Positions 7,171 through 17,217 of a stretch of DNA of 34,377 bases are shown here, piece after piece. This DNA is from Betaproteobacteria bacterium (GTDB lineage Bacteria; Pseudomonadota; Gammaproteobacteria; Burkholderiales; Burkholderiaceae_C). Positions within the stretch are counted from its first letter, which is position 1. Every line of letters begins with the position of its first letter. The stretch spans positions 1-34,377 of the forward strand of contig JANXLW010000131.1 in NCBI GenBank assembly GCA_025354965.1. Direction: 5' to 3'. A program made the translations under genes and the position numbers. The notes under the pieces were generated by a model. It worked only from the letters and a program-made list of their open reading frames with translations. It did no database searches and had not been told where the DNA came from.

Positions 7171-10100
7171 CTATTTGGCTGGCGCCAATTCTTTTTTTGT
7201 AGCCACCTGGGCACGGATAGTTAGGGCTAACGCTTCTTTACGTGCGTGAATCTCGCCCAGTGCACGTTTGTACTCGTTCGGAAAGACCTTGACGAACTTC
7301 AGCCGTGACACATCCCATGTGTCGAGCAACTCGCGGGCGCGTTTGCTGCCGGTCCAGCGGTTGTGCTCTTCCAGCAGCTTCTTCAGTTGCGCTTCATCGC
7401 TTTGACCGCGATGCCAAAGGCTCAAATCGACACTGGCTTGCTGCTCCGCCGTGGTCAGCAGTTTCTCCATAGACACCATGGCCGGGTTGCAGCGTTTGGA
7501 AAACTGGCCGTCTTCGTCGTAAACATAGGCAATACCTCCGCTCATGCCAGCGGCAAAGTTGCGTCCGGTTTTACCCAGCACGGCCACGGTGCCACCCGTC
7601 ATGTACTCGCAACCATGGTCACCGGTACCCTCCACCACCGAGGTCGCGCCAGACAGGCGCACGGCAAAACGCTCACCAGCCACACCACTGAAAAAGGCTT
7701 CGCCGCTGGTGGCGCCATACATCACCGTATTGCCGACCACAGTGTTGCGTACTGCCTCGCCCCGGAAGTCAATACTGGGACGCACCACGACCCGCCCGCC
7801 CGACAGACCTTTGCCGGTGTAATCGTTGGCATCACCAATCAGGTACAAAGTGATGCCGCGCGCCAGAAAGGCGCCAAATGATTGCCCGCCGGTACCCTCG
7901 AGCTGAATGTGGATGGTGTTATCGGGCAAACCTTCAGGATGCACCTGGGTCACGGCCCCCGACAGCATGGCACCGACCGAACGATTGACGTTGCGCGCCA
8001 CTTCCATGAATTGCACCCGCTCGCCTTTGTCGATGGCGGGACGCGATTTTTCAATCAGCAAATTGTCAAGGGCACGCTCCAAACCGTGCTCTTGCTGCAG
8101 TATCTGGTAACGGGGTACATCGGCCGGCACATTGGGCAGCGCAAACAGACGACTGAAGTCCAGTCCACTGGCTTTCCAGTGTTCGATGCCCTTGCGCATG
8201 TCCAGTAAATCCGCGCGCCCAATCAAGTCGTCAAATTTACGGATACCCAACTGGGCCATGATCTGGCGCACCTCCTCGGCAAAGAAGAAGAAGTAATTCA
8301 CCACGTGCTCCGGTTTGCCGGAGAACTTTTTACGCAGCGCCGGGTCTTGCGTTGCCACGCCTACCGGGCAGGTGTTGAGGTGGCATTTGCGCATCATGAT
8401 GCAGCCCTCCACTACCAGTGGTGCGGTGGCAAAGCCGAACTCATCAGCGCCTAGCAGCGCACCAATGGCGACGTCACGGCCGGTCTTCATCTGTCCGTCC
8501 GCCTGCACTCGAATGCGGCTGCGCAAGCGGTTGAGCACCAGCGTCTGCTGGGTTTCTGCCAAGCCGATTTCCCAGGGGCTGCCGGCGTGCTTGATGGACG
8601 ACCAGGGTGAGGCTCCGGTTCCACCATCATGCCCGGCAATCACCACGTGGTCGCTCTTGCATTTTGCGACGCCGGCCGCGATGGTGCCGACACCAATCTC
8701 CGACACCAGTTTGACGCTGATACTCGCATGGGGTGCCACGTTTTTCAGATCATGAATCAGCTGCGCCAAATCTTCAATCGAATAGATGTCGTGGTGCGGC
8801 GGCGGGGAGATCAGGCCGACGCCCGGCACTGAGTGGCGCAAGCGACCGATGTACTCAGACACTTTACCCCCCGGAAGTTGTCCTCCCTCGCCCGGCTTGG
8901 CACCCTGTGCCATCTTGATCTGGATCTGATCGGCACTGGTAAGGTACTCGGCGGTGACGCCAAAGCGCCCGGATGCCACCTGCTTGATACGTGAACGCAG
9001 GGAGTCGCCGTCCATCAGCGGCAAGTCAACCTCGACCACGTCCGACCCAATCACGCTTTTCAGTGAGTCGCCTTGTTTGATCGGTATACCCTTGAGTTCT
9101 TGTCGGTATCGCGCTGGATCTTCCCCTCCCTCGCCGGTGTTGCTCTTGCCACCGATACGATTCATTGCGACTGCCAGTGTGGCGTGCGCTTCGGTCGAGA
9201 TCGAGCCCAGAGACATGGCACCGGTTGCAAAGCGCTTGACGATCTCCTTGGCCGACTCAACCTCTTCCACAGCAATTGCCTTGCTTGGGTCAATCTTGAA
9301 TTCAAACAGGCCGCGCAAGGTCATGTGGCGCCGGCTCTGGTCATTGACGAGCTGCGCATACTCCTTGTAGGTATGCCAATTGTTGGCGCGGGTGCTGTGT
9401 TGCAGCTTGGCAATGGTGTCTGGCGTCCACATATGCTCTTCACCACGCGCCCGCCAGGCGTATTCGCCACCCGCATCGAGCATGTTTGTCATGACCGGGT
9501 CGGCGCTAAAGGCCGCCTTGTGCATTCGAATGGCTTCTTCTGCGATGTCAAACACACTGATGCCCTCGACGCGGCTGGCGGTACCCGTGAAGTACTTGGC
9601 AATGGTTTCACTGGACAAGCCGATGACTTCAAACAACTGAGCCCCACAATAACTCATGTAAGTCGACACGCCCATCTTGGACATGATCTTCGACAGGCCC
9701 TTGCCGACGGCCTTGACGTAGTTGTAGATCGCCTTGTCGGCACTCAAATCACCAGCCAGTTCCTTGTGCATGCTGGCCAATGTTTCCATCGCCAGGTAGG
9801 GGTGTACAGCTTCTGCGCCGTAGCCGGCCAACACACCAAAGTGATGCACCTCACGAGCAGTACCGGTCTCGACCACCAGGCCTGCCGTGGTACGCAAGCC
9901 TTCTCGCACCAGATGTTGGTGGATGGCAGATAGCGCCAACAACGCCGGAATAGCCACCTGGGTGGCGCTGACACCGCGGTCGCTGATGATCAGAATATTC
10001 TTGCCACTCTTGATGGCGTCCACCGCTTCGGCGCACAGCGAAGCTAACTGGGCTTCGACACCTTCGTGGCCCCAGACCAGCGGATAGGTAATGTCCAGCG

Positions 10101-11904
10101 TGTAGCTGCGGAACTTTCCCTGTGTATGTCTTTCAATGTCGCGCAACTTGGCCATGTCGGCAAAGTTCAGCACCGGCTGACTGACTTCCAGACGCATCGG
10201 CGGGTTGACCTGGTTGATGTCCAGCAAATTCGGCTTCGGGCCAATGAAAGACACCAGTGACATCACGATCGCTTCACGAATCGGGTCAATCGGTGGATTC
10301 GTGACTTGGGCGAACAACTGCTTGAAATAGTTGTAGAGCGGCTTGTTTTTGTCAGAAAGTACCGCCAGCGGGCTGTCGTTGCCCATGGAACCAATGGCTT
10401 CTTCCCCCGCACTGGCCATGGGTGCAATCAAAAACTTGAGATCCTCCTGCGTGACGCCGAACGCCTGCTGCCGGTCCAGCAGGCTGACCACGCTTTCTGA
10501 CGCCGAGGCCGGCTCACCCCCGCCTTCAACATCATCGAGTCGAATGCGCAGGTTTTCGATCCATTGTTTGTAGGGTTTGGTATTGGCCAGATTGGCCTTG
10601 AGTTCTTCATCATCGATCATGCGGCCCTGGTCCAGATCGATCAGGAACATTTTTCCCGGTTGCAGCCTCCATTTGCGCACGATCTTGTTCTCCGGAACCG
10701 GCAGCACACCTGATTCCGAAGCCATGATGACCAGATCGTCATCAGTGATGCAATAGCGCGAGGGCCGCAGACCATTTCGGTCCAGTGTGGCTCCGATCTG
10801 GCGTCCGTCGGTGAACACGATGCTGGCCGGACCGTCCCACGGCTCCATCATGGCCGCGTGGTACTCATAGAATGCTCGGCGACGCGGGTCCATGCTGGTG
10901 TGCTGCTCCCAGGGCTCGGGAATCATCATCATCACAGCATGACTGATCGGATAACCTGCCATGGTCAGCAGTTCCAGACAGTTGTCGAAAGTGGCTGTGT
11001 CGGACTGATCGGCAAAGCTGATCGGGTACAGCTTTTTGAGGTCAACCCCGAGTACGGGTGAGGACATCACGCCTTCACGCGCTTTCATCCAGTTGTAGTT
11101 GCCTTTGACGGTATTGATCTCCCCGTTGTGCGCCACATAGCGGTACGGATGCGCCAAAGGCCATTCGGGAAAAGTATTGGTTGAGAAGCGCTGGTGTACC
11201 AGACCCAATGCAGAGACGCAGCGTACGTCTTCCAGATCGCGGAAATAGGTGCCAACCTGATCGGCCAACAACAGACCTTTGTAGACCACCGTACGACTGG
11301 ACATGCTGGGTACGTAATATTCTTTGCTGTGCTTGAGTCGCAGATTCTGGATCGACGCACTCGCGGTCTTGCGAATCACGTAGAGCTTGCGCTCCAGTGC
11401 ATCCTGCACAATGACGTCGTCACCGCGACCAATGAAGACCTGTCGCAGGATCGGCTCTTTTGCACGCACCGTCGGCGACATCGGCATATCGCGGTTGACC
11501 GGCACATCACGCCAGCCAAGCAGTACCTGGCGCTCGGCTTTAATGGCACGCTCCATCTCCTGCTCGCACGCCAGACGCGAAGCGTGCTCCTTTGGCAGAA
11601 AAATCATGCCAACGCCATATTCACCGGGGGGTGGCAAAGTCACACCCTGGGCTGCCATTTCTTCGCGGTAAAGCGCGTCAGGTAACTGGATCAGAATGCC
11701 GGCGCCGTCACCCATGAGCTTGTCGGCTCCAACCGCGCCCCGGTGATCCAGGTTTTCAAGAATCTTGAGCGCATTCTTGACGATGTCATGCGACTTGATG
11801 CCCTTGATGTGCGCCACAAAACCGACGCCGCAGGCGTCATGCTCGCTGGCAGAAGAATACAAGCCTTGTTCCTGAAGATATTTGATCTCAGCGGCGGTCG
11901 TCAT
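7171..11904 (-). CDS. gltB: Glutamate synthase (NADPH) large subunit
   Basis: The 1577-aa alpha subunit of GOGAT. An N-terminal Ntn-type glutaminase releases ammonia from glutamine, and an FMN-containing synthase domain uses it with 2-oxoglutarate. The catalytic Cys is in EHDACGVGF at residue 25, implying removal of a 24-residue propeptide. The [3Fe-4S] ligands are in [15 protein letters not shown]. The FMN barrel is marked by [13 protein letters not shown] and [14 protein letters not shown], and the C-terminal beta-helix by repeated glycine-rich turns ([19 protein letters not shown]). The track start is a TTG; the ATG at 11904 is preferred, with GGAG seven bases upstream. Length is normal for the family. 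A TTGGCA-N17-TATCCT promoter candidate lies just upstream. Confidence 0.97.
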   Translation of the reverse strand: MTTAAEIKYLQEQGLYSSASEHDACGVGFVAHIKGIKSHDIVKNALKILENLDHRGAVGADKLMGDGAGILIQLPDALYREEMAAQGVTLPPPGEYGVGMIFLPKEHASRLACEQEMERAIKAERQVLLGWRDVPVNRDMPMSPTVRAKEPILRQVFIGRGDDVIVQDALERKLYVIRKTASASIQNLRLKHSKEYYVPSMSSRTVVYKGLLLADQVGTYFRDLEDVRCVSALGLVHQRFSTNTFPEWPLAHPYRYVAHNGEINTVKGNYNWMKAREGVMSSPVLGVDLKKLYPISFADQSDTATFDNCLELLTMAGYPISHAVMMMIPEPWEQHTSMDPRRRAFYEYHAAMMEPWDGPASIVFTDGRQIGATLDRNGLRPSRYCITDDDLVIMASESGVLPVPENKIVRKWRLQPGKMFLIDLDQGRMIDDEELKANLANTKPYKQWIENLRIRLDDVEGGGEPASASESVVSLLDRQQAFGVTQEDLKFLIAPMASAGEEAIGSMGNDSPLAVLSDKNKPLYNYFKQLFAQVTNPPIDPIREAIVMSLVSFIGPKPNLLDINQVNPPMRLEVSQPVLNFADMAKLRDIERHTQGKFRSYTLDITYPLVWGHEGVEAQLASLCAEAVDAIKSGKNILIISDRGVSATQVAIPALLALSAIHQHLVREGLRTTAGLVVETGTAREVHHFGVLAGYGAEAVHPYLAMETLASMHKELAGDLSADKAIYNYVKAVGKGLSKIMSKMGVSTYMSYCGAQLFEVIGLSSETIAKYFTGTASRVEGISVFDIAEEAIRMHKAAFSADPVMTNMLDAGGEYAWRARGEEHMWTPDTIAKLQHSTRANNWHTYKEYAQLVNDQSRRHMTLRGLFEFKIDPSKAIAVEEVESAKEIVKRFATGAMSLGSISTEAHATLAVAMNRIGGKSNTGEGGEDPARYRQELKGIPIKQGDSLKSVIGSDVVEVDLPLMDGDSLRSRIKQVASGRFGVTAEYLTSADQIQIKMAQGAKPGEGGQLPGGKVSEYIGRLRHSVPGVGLISPPPHHDIYSIEDLAQLIHDLKNVAPHASISVKLVSEIGVGTIAAGVAKCKSDHVVIAGHDGGTGASPWSSIKHAGSPWEIGLAETQQTLVLNRLRSRIRVQADGQMKTGRDVAIGALLGADEFGFATAPLVVEGCIMMRKCHLNTCPVGVATQDPALRKKFSGKPEHVVNYFFFFAEEVRQIMAQLGIRKFDDLIGRADLLDMRKGIEHWKASGLDFSRLFALPNVPADVPRYQILQQEHGLERALDNLLIEKSRPAIDKGERVQFMEVARNVNRSVGAMLSGAVTQVHPEGLPDNTIHIQLEGTGGQSFGAFLARGITLYLIGDANDYTGKGLSGGRVVVRPSIDFRGEAVRNTVVGNTVMYGATSGEAFFSGVAGERFAVRLSGATSVVEGTGDHGCEYMTGGTVAVLGKTGRNFAAGMSGGIAYVYDEDGQFSKRCNPAMVSMEKLLTTAEQQASVDLSLWHRGQSDEAQLKKLLEEHNRWTGSKRARELLDTWDVSRLKFVKVFPNEYKRALGEIHARKEALALTIRAQVATKKELAPAK

Positions 11905-11934
11905 GGCGCACTCCAAAAAAAATCACGGTCTGGG

Positions 11935-11963
11935 AGGATACCGCAACGCAACAAAAGTGCCAA
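11935..11963 (-). promoter_or_regulatory. Candidate sigma70 promoter of gltBD
   Basis: On the minus strand TTGGCA (11963-11958), a 17-bp spacer and TATCCT (11940-11935) precede the gltB ATG at 11904, leaving a leader of roughly 24 nt. The -35 box is only about 10 bp from the start of the RAYT-associated sequence at 11974. Confidence 0.5.
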
Positions 11964-11973
11964 CAAGAATAAA

Positions 11974-12023
11974 TAGGGTCAGATCACAATTAATATCAGA
12001 ATAAAACATTCAATAATTAATTG
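11974..12023. repeat. RAYT left-flank palindrome
   Basis: GGGTCAGATCACAATTAAT is followed after about 20 AT-rich bases by ATTAATTGGGGACACAT. CAATTAAT (11987-11994) and ATTAATTG (12016-12023) are perfect inverted repeats. Sequences of the GGGTCAGATC / AATTGGGG type commonly border REP-associated transposase genes in proteobacteria (family knowledge, not searched). Confidence 0.55.
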
Positions 12024-12811
12024 GGGACACATGCAAATGTACAGCACAGTGTGACGCATGCTGTAATCTGCCAAGGTATTTTCGTTATGACTTTGGAACC
12101 GATGTCGGCCGCCCGGGGGCGCTCTTCGCCACCCTGCGCCCGGTTCTTTTTTGCAGTTCAGCGACAAAATCCGGGTTTCCCAGCGCCCACCCGCCCAAAG
12201 CTGAGTCCGTCAGCGCCGCCTGCTGCACCGAACTGATGCCAATCTGCACCAACTCTGCATAGGCCGCTTCACGGGCAAACGGCGTATTACCCAGGTTCCA
12301 AACCAAAGCGTGCGGCGTGATGAGTTTGTCAATGCGTTGCCCCGTGTAGTGCCCGTGGCTGGACCAGGGATAGTCGCGCGGCCGGGCCACCAACGAGCCG
12401 CGCACCGGATTGAGGTCAATGTAGACCATGCAGGCCAGCAAATAGGGCTCGCTCTGAATGAGTGTGGATTTGTAGCGTCCCTCCCACAAGGTGCCACTGC
12501 GTTTTCGAAAATCATTGAAATAGCGCACATAGCGCCTGCCAACGGCCTGCATCATCTGCGGCAAACCGCCCAGGGTTTGCGGCGTAACCAGCAGATGAAA
12601 ATGGTTGCTCATCAAGACATAGGCATGGATGGCGACGTTGAACTTTTCGGCGCTTTCATCCAGCAGGTCAAGCATAGTCTGGTAGTCGGGCTCCGTGTTA
12701 AAAATTGCCTGACGGTTATTGCCGCGCTGGATAACGTGGTGCACATAACCTGGCACTGTGAGACGAGGTAGACGGGCCATACAAACCGATTAGGATGTGG
12801 CCCCAATTATT
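12012..12811 (-). mobile_element. RAYT element with inverted ends
   Basis: The left end AATTGGGGACACAT (12019-12032) and right end ATGTGGCCCCAATT (12795-12808, read inverted as AATTGGGGCCACAT) match at 13 of 14 positions and bracket the transposase gene. No target duplication is apparent, which is usual for HUH elements. The true outer boundary on the left may extend to 11974. Confidence 0.6.
12085..12780 (-). CDS. REP-associated tyrosine transposase (RAYT, IS200-like)
   Basis: A 231-aa single-strand nuclease of the Y1 HUH family (Transposase_17 / RAYT), which acts on short palindromic REP sequences. Seen in the sequence: the N-terminal pattern GYVHHVIQRGNNRQAIF, the HUH metal-binding motif in SNHFHLLVTP (H60 and H62), and the probable catalytic tyrosine in VYIDLNPVRGSLV (Y120). 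WEGRYKSTLI and YPWSSHGHY are typical of the RAYT group. Nothing suggests a broken frame. It starts at the ATG at 12780 and points into the gltB promoter region. Inverted ends flank it. RAYTs are often domesticated single-copy genes rather than active insertion sequences, so recent mobility is not shown. Confidence 0.92.
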   Translation of the reverse strand: MARLPRLTVPGYVHHVIQRGNNRQAIFNTEPDYQTMLDLLDESAEKFNVAIHAYVLMSNHFHLLVTPQTLGGLPQMMQAVGRRYVRYFNDFRKRSGTLWEGRYKSTLIQSEPYLLACMVYIDLNPVRGSLVARPRDYPWSSHGHYTGQRIDKLITPHALVWNLGNTPFAREAAYAELVQIGISSVQQAALTDSALGGWALGNPDFVAELQKRTGRRVAKSAPGRPTSVPKS

Positions 12812-13724
12812 CCATGTCGGCCAGAAGTGCAAAACGAGTATCCAACAGACTGGTCAATCCAAATTCCTTCAAAAGCGCCATCAGTCGCTGCGCAGCGGCA
12901 CGCTTTTTTTGACCGCTATGGCGAGCGATGATGAGCTCGTTCTTCATGCTGTGTTCCCAGCCCACCAACTCTGTCACCGTGACCCGGTAACCGCAGGCCT
13001 CCAAATACAAACATCGCAACACATTAGTGATCTGACTGCCCATTTCGCGCGTGTGCAGAGGGTGGCGCCACAGCTCCGCCAAAGGTGTACGCGACAAAGA
13101 CAACGCTTTGTGATCGCTCAGACAGCGCGCCACTTCGGCCTGACAGCAGGGCACCAGCACTATGAATCTGGCGCGTTTTTGCAGGCCAAAAGCGATGGCG
13201 TCATCGGTTGCGGTATCACAAGCGTGAAGCGCAGTGACGACGTCAATTTGCTTGGGCAACAGGTCGGCGTACGCTGATTCGGCGACACTCAGGTTCAAAA
13301 AAGACATGCGCTGGAAGCCCAGCTTGACGGCCAGGTCACGCGACTTTTGTACCAGTTCGAGACGCGTCTCCACGCCATAAATATGGCCAACCTTTTGCTG
13401 TTTGAAAAACAGGTCGTAAAGGATAAAGCCTAAATACGATTTACCGGCGCCATGATCAGCCAAGGTGATGCCGCCTTCTTTGTCGGGCACCTCCAACAAC
13501 AGCCTCTCTATGAACTGAAAAAGATGATAGACCTGCTTGAGCTTGCGACGTGAATCCTGATTGAGTTTGCCCTCACTGGTCAGGATATGCAGCTCTTTGA
13601 GCAGTTCGATGGACTGATCAGCCCTAATTTCGGGCGCGTTGACCCGCCACGGCAGCAGCGCATTGTCTTGTTTTGGCGCTTGCAATCCGGCACTAACGTG
13701 GTGATTCGTTCGTTTCGCTTTCAT
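12807..13724 (-). CDS. SAM-dependent methyltransferase-like protein (Methyltransf_32 type)
   Basis: A 305-aa cytoplasmic protein with a class I methyltransferase core. The SAM-binding glycine-rich motif is seen as LADHGAGKSYLGFILYD (about residues 88-105), a post-I acidic position in YGVETR, then VTALHACDTATDDAI and VLVPCCQAEV. The HACDTATD and PCCQ blocks are characteristic of the PF13679-like group. The substrate is unknown; relatives have been linked to rRNA or protein methylation, but I would not assign one. It overlaps the DUF1415 gene by 4 bp and ends the pilM-to-here gene block. Its TAA stop (12807-12809) lies inside the right inverted end of the RAYT element, so the native C-terminus may have been altered. 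Confidence 0.75.
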   Translation of the reverse strand: MKAKRTNHHVSAGLQAPKQDNALLPWRVNAPEIRADQSIELLKELHILTSEGKLNQDSRRKLKQVYHLFQFIERLLLEVPDKEGGITLADHGAGKSYLGFILYDLFFKQQKVGHIYGVETRLELVQKSRDLAVKLGFQRMSFLNLSVAESAYADLLPKQIDVVTALHACDTATDDAIAFGLQKRARFIVLVPCCQAEVARCLSDHKALSLSRTPLAELWRHPLHTREMGSQITNVLRCLYLEACGYRVTVTELVGWEHSMKNELIIARHSGQKKRAAAQRLMALLKEFGLTSLLDTRFALLADME

Positions 13725-14350
13725 CGATCTTTTTTCTTGCGTTCGGTGCCTAAAGCGGCCCAGCCTGTCGGCCCAAGGCGCTCCATGGTTTGCATATTCC
13801 GCTCAAAAATGGTTTCAGCTTCTGGAAACACCTGCACGGCACGGTCAATACTTTCTTCTCTTAGCAGATGCAGTGTTGGATGCGGCGAGCGGTTGGTGAA
13901 GTTGGTGATGTCATCGACACTTGTTCCGGCAAACTGATAGTGCGGATGCAAATTGGCGATTTGAAGAACCCCGTCCAAATCAAGATCAATCAGGGCTTGG
14001 TCAGCCATCCTCAAAAAATCAATGAAATCAAGAAATTCCGCCAGACAGTCTGGTGCAATTAAAAGTGTCGTGTCGCGTATCGAAGGCGCAAAAGTTAACA
14101 AGGCATTCAACTCAATGACGAGGTCGTCCAAAAGCTCTGCTGCAGTCTGCGCTTGACTCACGGCATAGTGAATTTGTCCCTTTACATGCACGCTTTTGGC
14201 GAATGGACACAGGTTTAATCCAATGACCGCCCGTTCCAGCCAAATGCGTGTCTCTTCAATCACGCGCTGTGCGTCAACGGAAATTTCTATCGTACTTTGC
14301 GTGGTTTGTGCGGCACTAAGATGCGATTCAAGTTGCTCAGGAAGACGCAC
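13721..14350 (-). CDS. DUF1415 family protein
   Basis: A 209-aa conserved protein of unknown function. The family hallmark is ETRIWLERAVIGLNLCPFAKSVHVKGQIHY near residues 33-62, with later blocks LIAPDCLAEFLDFIDFL, LQIANLHPHYQFAGT and the ending SPHPTLHLLREESIDRAV. No signal peptide or membrane span is seen, so it is probably cytoplasmic. The invariant Cys-Pro-Phe and the His cluster (HPHYQF, SPHPTLHLL) could bind metal, but this is speculation. The start is GTG at 14350, supported by GGGAG six bases upstream. It sits between dgt (36 bp upstream) and the methyltransferase gene (4-bp overlap). Confidence 0.85.
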   Translation of the reverse strand: MRLPEQLESHLSAAQTTQSTIEISVDAQRVIEETRIWLERAVIGLNLCPFAKSVHVKGQIHYAVSQAQTAAELLDDLVIELNALLTFAPSIRDTTLLIAPDCLAEFLDFIDFLRMADQALIDLDLDGVLQIANLHPHYQFAGTSVDDITNFTNRSPHPTLHLLREESIDRAVQVFPEAETIFERNMQTMERLGPTGWAALGTERKKKDR

Positions 14351-14386
14351 AGACTACTCCCGTATTTAGTTCATTTGAACACGCCA

Positions 14387-15556
14387 TTACAACAGCTTCA
14401 GACCAGTCAGGCGTTCGTGCTCGCGCCCGGCAAAACGGTCGGTCATGCCGGCGATGTAATCCGCGACCACTCGAGCGGCCGTGCTGGTCTCATCCTTGGC
14501 GCCGCGTGTTGCGCCGGATCGAGCCAGGAAACCATCTGCCATTTCCCGCGGCTGCGCCAGATAGGCGTCAAAGAGATCCCGCACCACCTGCCTGGCCTGC
14601 CCGGTGGTTTGAAGGACTTGTGGATGACGGTACAACCGGTGCAACAGAAAGACTTTAAGCTCCTGCGATTTGTTGCGCATAGCGTCACCGAACCGCAGCA
14701 GGGGCGGCGCATGCCGAGCCTCGTCGACGCTGCGCGGCATGGCTGCTTCCAGCTCACGGCGGGTCGCCGCAATCACGTCATAAACCTGCGCGCTGAGCAT
14801 GCGGCGAATACTCTCATAGAGCAGTCGGCGGCCCTGCGCTTTGTCATGCAGGTGTGGGTATTCGGTCAGAGTCTGGCGCCTGAAATCGTCAAACAACGCC
14901 ACCTCTTGCAGATGCTCCAGCGTGATCAAGCCAGAACGCACACCATCGTCAATGTCATGGGCGTTGTAGGCGATTTCATCTGCCAGATTGCACAACTGGG
15001 CTTCCAAACTGGGTTGGGTCCGGTCCAGAAAACGACGACCAACGCCGCCAGGTTCAGATTGATCCAGCACTTGCGAATGAGCGATGGAACAGTGTTTGAG
15101 AATACCTTCTCGCGTTTCAAAAGTGAGGTTTAGACCATCAAACTGCGGGTAGCGCTGTTCCAGTTGATCGACCACCCGCAAGCTTTGCAGGTTGTGCTCG
15201 AAACCGCCGAACTGGCTCATACATTCGTTAAGCGCATCTTGTCCGGCATGACCAAATGGCGTATGCCCGAGGTCGTGCGCCAGCGCAATGGCCTCAACCA
15301 GGTCTTCATTGAGCCCCAGTGAACGCGCAATCGAGCGCCCCAACTGCGCCACCTCAAGCGAATGTGTGAGGCGAGTGCGAAATAGGTCCCCTTCATGGTT
15401 GAGAAAGACCTGCGTCTTGTACACCAGACGCCGAAACGCCGTGCAATGAACAATCCGGTCGCGGTCTCTCTGGTATTCTGTCCTGGTCGGTGCCGGCGCT
15501 TGTGGATAGCGGCGACCTCGCGATTGGGCCGGATCACAGGCAAATGCAGCAAGCAT
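14387..15556 (-). CDS. dgt: dGTP triphosphohydrolase-like protein
   Basis: A 389-aa HD-domain phosphohydrolase of the dNTPase family. It releases triphosphate from deoxynucleoside triphosphates and so trims dNTP pools. The HD metal site is visible: H65 in [13 protein letters not shown]94-D95 in [16 protein letters not shown], and a later Asp in [15 protein letters not shown]. The N-terminal [24 protein letters not shown] block is also typical. The ATG at 15556 overlaps the last 23 bases of aroB and has GAGG six bases upstream, so this start is credible. Linkage to aroB is common in Betaproteobacteria. The length matches the shorter, dgt-like subgroup rather than the 505-aa E. coli enzyme. Confidence 0.92.
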   Translation of the reverse strand: MLAAFACDPAQSRGRRYPQAPAPTRTEYQRDRDRIVHCTAFRRLVYKTQVFLNHEGDLFRTRLTHSLEVAQLGRSIARSLGLNEDLVEAIALAHDLGHTPFGHAGQDALNECMSQFGGFEHNLQSLRVVDQLEQRYPQFDGLNLTFETREGILKHCSIAHSQVLDQSEPGGVGRRFLDRTQPSLEAQLCNLADEIAYNAHDIDDGVRSGLITLEHLQEVALFDDFRRQTLTEYPHLHDKAQGRRLLYESIRRMLSAQVYDVIAATRRELEAAMPRSVDEARHAPPLLRFGDAMRNKSQELKVFLLHRLYRHPQVLQTTGQARQVVRDLFDAYLAQPREMADGFLARSGATRGAKDETSTAARVVADYIAGMTDRFAGREHERLTGLKLL

Positions 15557-16673
15557 CGATCACCTCGCGCACCAGATCATCTGGCGCACCGCGCACCTGG
15601 GCGCTGGCAGTCCCGTCGAGCAGAACAAATCTGATCTGGCCGCCCTCAGATTTTTTATCGACGCGCATGAGTTCGAGATAGCGCCTGGCGTTATCAATCT
15701 CAGCCAGACGTGGCCCCGTCACTGGCAAGCCCGCCTTTTGAATCAAGGTGGTCAGACGCTGAACCAGGGCTATATCTACCAGTCCCAACCGCTGCGACAA
15801 GTGCGCTGCCATGACCATGCCACAACCCACTGCCTCACCATGCAGCCAGCGCCCATACCCCAAACCCGCCTCAATGGCGTGTCCAAACGTATGGCCAAAG
15901 TTGAGGATGGCGCGCAGCCCCCCTTCACGCTCATCCTGTCCCACCACCCAGGCTTTGATCTCGCAGCTGCGCTTTACGGCGTGCGCCAGCGCTGCTGGTT
16001 CCCGCGCCAGCAGCTCGTCGATGTGAGCCTCGATCCATGCAAAAAAATCGTAATCGGCAATCGGTCCGTATTTAATGACTTCCGCCAAGCCGGCACTGAG
16101 TTCACGCGCGGGCAGGGTCTTGAGAGTATCCAGATCACAAACAACTTGGAGCGGTTGATAAAACGCTCCAATCATGTTCTTGCCGAACGGATGGTTAATG
16201 CCAGTCTTGCCGCCGACCGAAGAGTCAACCTGCGCCAACAAGGTGGTGGGGATCTGGACAAACGGCACACCGCGCATATAGCTGGCCGCTGCAAATCCCG
16301 TCATGTCGCCAACAACACCGCCACCCAATGCGAAAAGGATGGTTTTTCGATCGCACCCGTTTTTCAACAAAGCGTCAAAAATAAGGTTAAGGGTTTCCCA
16401 AGTTTTGAATTCTTCTCCGTCTGGCAAAATCACCAAGTGAATGTTGGCGAATTTAGGACACAAGGCGGCACGCAATCGCTCGGCGTACGACGGTGCGACG
16501 GTGCTGTTGGTCACGATCAAAACACTGCTTGCGCCTGGCAGCTCTGAGTAGGTGAGTGGACTATCAAAGAGTGAGCTGCCAATGGCTATTTGGTAGCTGC
16601 GGTGCTGCAGATCTATGGCAACAGTTGAAATTGGCAAGCCGGAAAAACCAGGGTCAAGGTTTGAAACATTCAT
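15534..16673 (-). CDS. aroB: 3-dehydroquinate synthase
   Basis: A 379-aa NAD- and metal-dependent enzyme for the second step of the shikimate pathway, converting DAHP to 3-dehydroquinate. Seen in order: the NAD-binding [19 protein letters not shown], the substrate loop [20 protein letters not shown], a Lys-bearing EVIKYG, and the metal-ligand segment [13 protein letters not shown] with a later LHGEAV. The start overlaps the aroK stop by 4 bp, and the two enzymes act in the same pathway. The C-terminus overlaps the dgt start by 23 bp. Length is close to the norm (about 360) with a slightly long N-terminus. Confidence 0.96.
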   Translation of the reverse strand: MNVSNLDPGFSGLPISTVAIDLQHRSYQIAIGSSLFDSPLTYSELPGASSVLIVTNSTVAPSYAERLRAALCPKFANIHLVILPDGEEFKTWETLNLIFDALLKNGCDRKTILFALGGGVVGDMTGFAAASYMRGVPFVQIPTTLLAQVDSSVGGKTGINHPFGKNMIGAFYQPLQVVCDLDTLKTLPARELSAGLAEVIKYGPIADYDFFAWIEAHIDELLAREPAALAHAVKRSCEIKAWVVGQDEREGGLRAILNFGHTFGHAIEAGLGYGRWLHGEAVGCGMVMAAHLSQRLGLVDIALVQRLTTLIQKAGLPVTGPRLAEIDNARRYLELMRVDKKSEGGQIRFVLLDGTASAQVRGAPDDLVREVIDACCICL

Positions 16674-17206
16674 ACCCGCGAGTTTAGAGGCAGCACACCC
16701 GCCAACTCAAGCTGCATCAAAATCATGCCGACCAGCGTCGATACTGATGGCCGCCCCGTTTCAACAACGAAATGCGCTGTCTGCCGATACAGCGGTTCGC
16801 GCACGGCGTGCAGTTCACGCAAGCGAGCCAGGGGATCCGCCACCTGCAGCAATGGCCGATTGACGTCGTGACGCAAGCGCCGAAATAGCTCCTCGGGCGA
16901 GGAATTGAGGTAGACCACTTGGCAACGCTCGTGCAGGTGCTGGCGATTGACGGCACGAAGCACAACACCGCCACCGGTTGACAACACGCCATGTTGGTTT
17001 AGCGTCACCCGATCGATTGTGGACTCTTCGACGTCGCGGAACCGTTCTTCCCCTTCACGCTCGAAATACTCACGAATTGAGCAGCCCAATTGCTGCTCGA
17101 TCACATGGTCAGAATCTGAGAATGGAAGTTGCAGACGCCTGGCGAGTTGGCGCCCGACAGTAGATTTGCCGGAGCCGGGCAGGCCGATAAGAGCGATGCT
17201 CGTCAT
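16670..17206 (-). CDS. aroK: Shikimate kinase
   Basis: A 178-aa cytoplasmic NMP-kinase-fold enzyme that phosphorylates shikimate at the 3-hydroxyl with ATP. The P-loop is GLPGSGKST at residues 8-16. The shikimate-binding Asp pair is in FSDSDH (D31, D33), the glycine loop is STGGGVVLR and the lid segment is RPLLQVAD. The track extends the frame to 17374, but that overlaps the lipoprotein gene and has no homology-like content. The ATG at 17206 gives the normal family N-terminus ([15 protein letters not shown]), 11 bp after the preceding stop. It overlaps aroB by 4 bp. Linkage to pilQ upstream is the standard arrangement in beta- and gammaproteobacteria. Confidence 0.95.
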   Translation of the reverse strand: MTSIALIGLPGSGKSTVGRQLARRLQLPFSDSDHVIEQQLGCSIREYFEREGEERFRDVEESTIDRVTLNQHGVLSTGGGVVLRAVNRQHLHERCQVVYLNSSPEELFRRLRHDVNRPLLQVADPLARLRELHAVREPLYRQTAHFVVETGRPSVSTLVGMILMQLELAGVLPLNSRV

Positions 17207-17217
17207 CTGCCCCGGCG

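Noticed and set aside
11905-11916. TTG start of gltB giving MECAMTTA
   Set aside because: The TTG overlaps the Shine-Dalgarno GGAG that serves the ATG at 11904.
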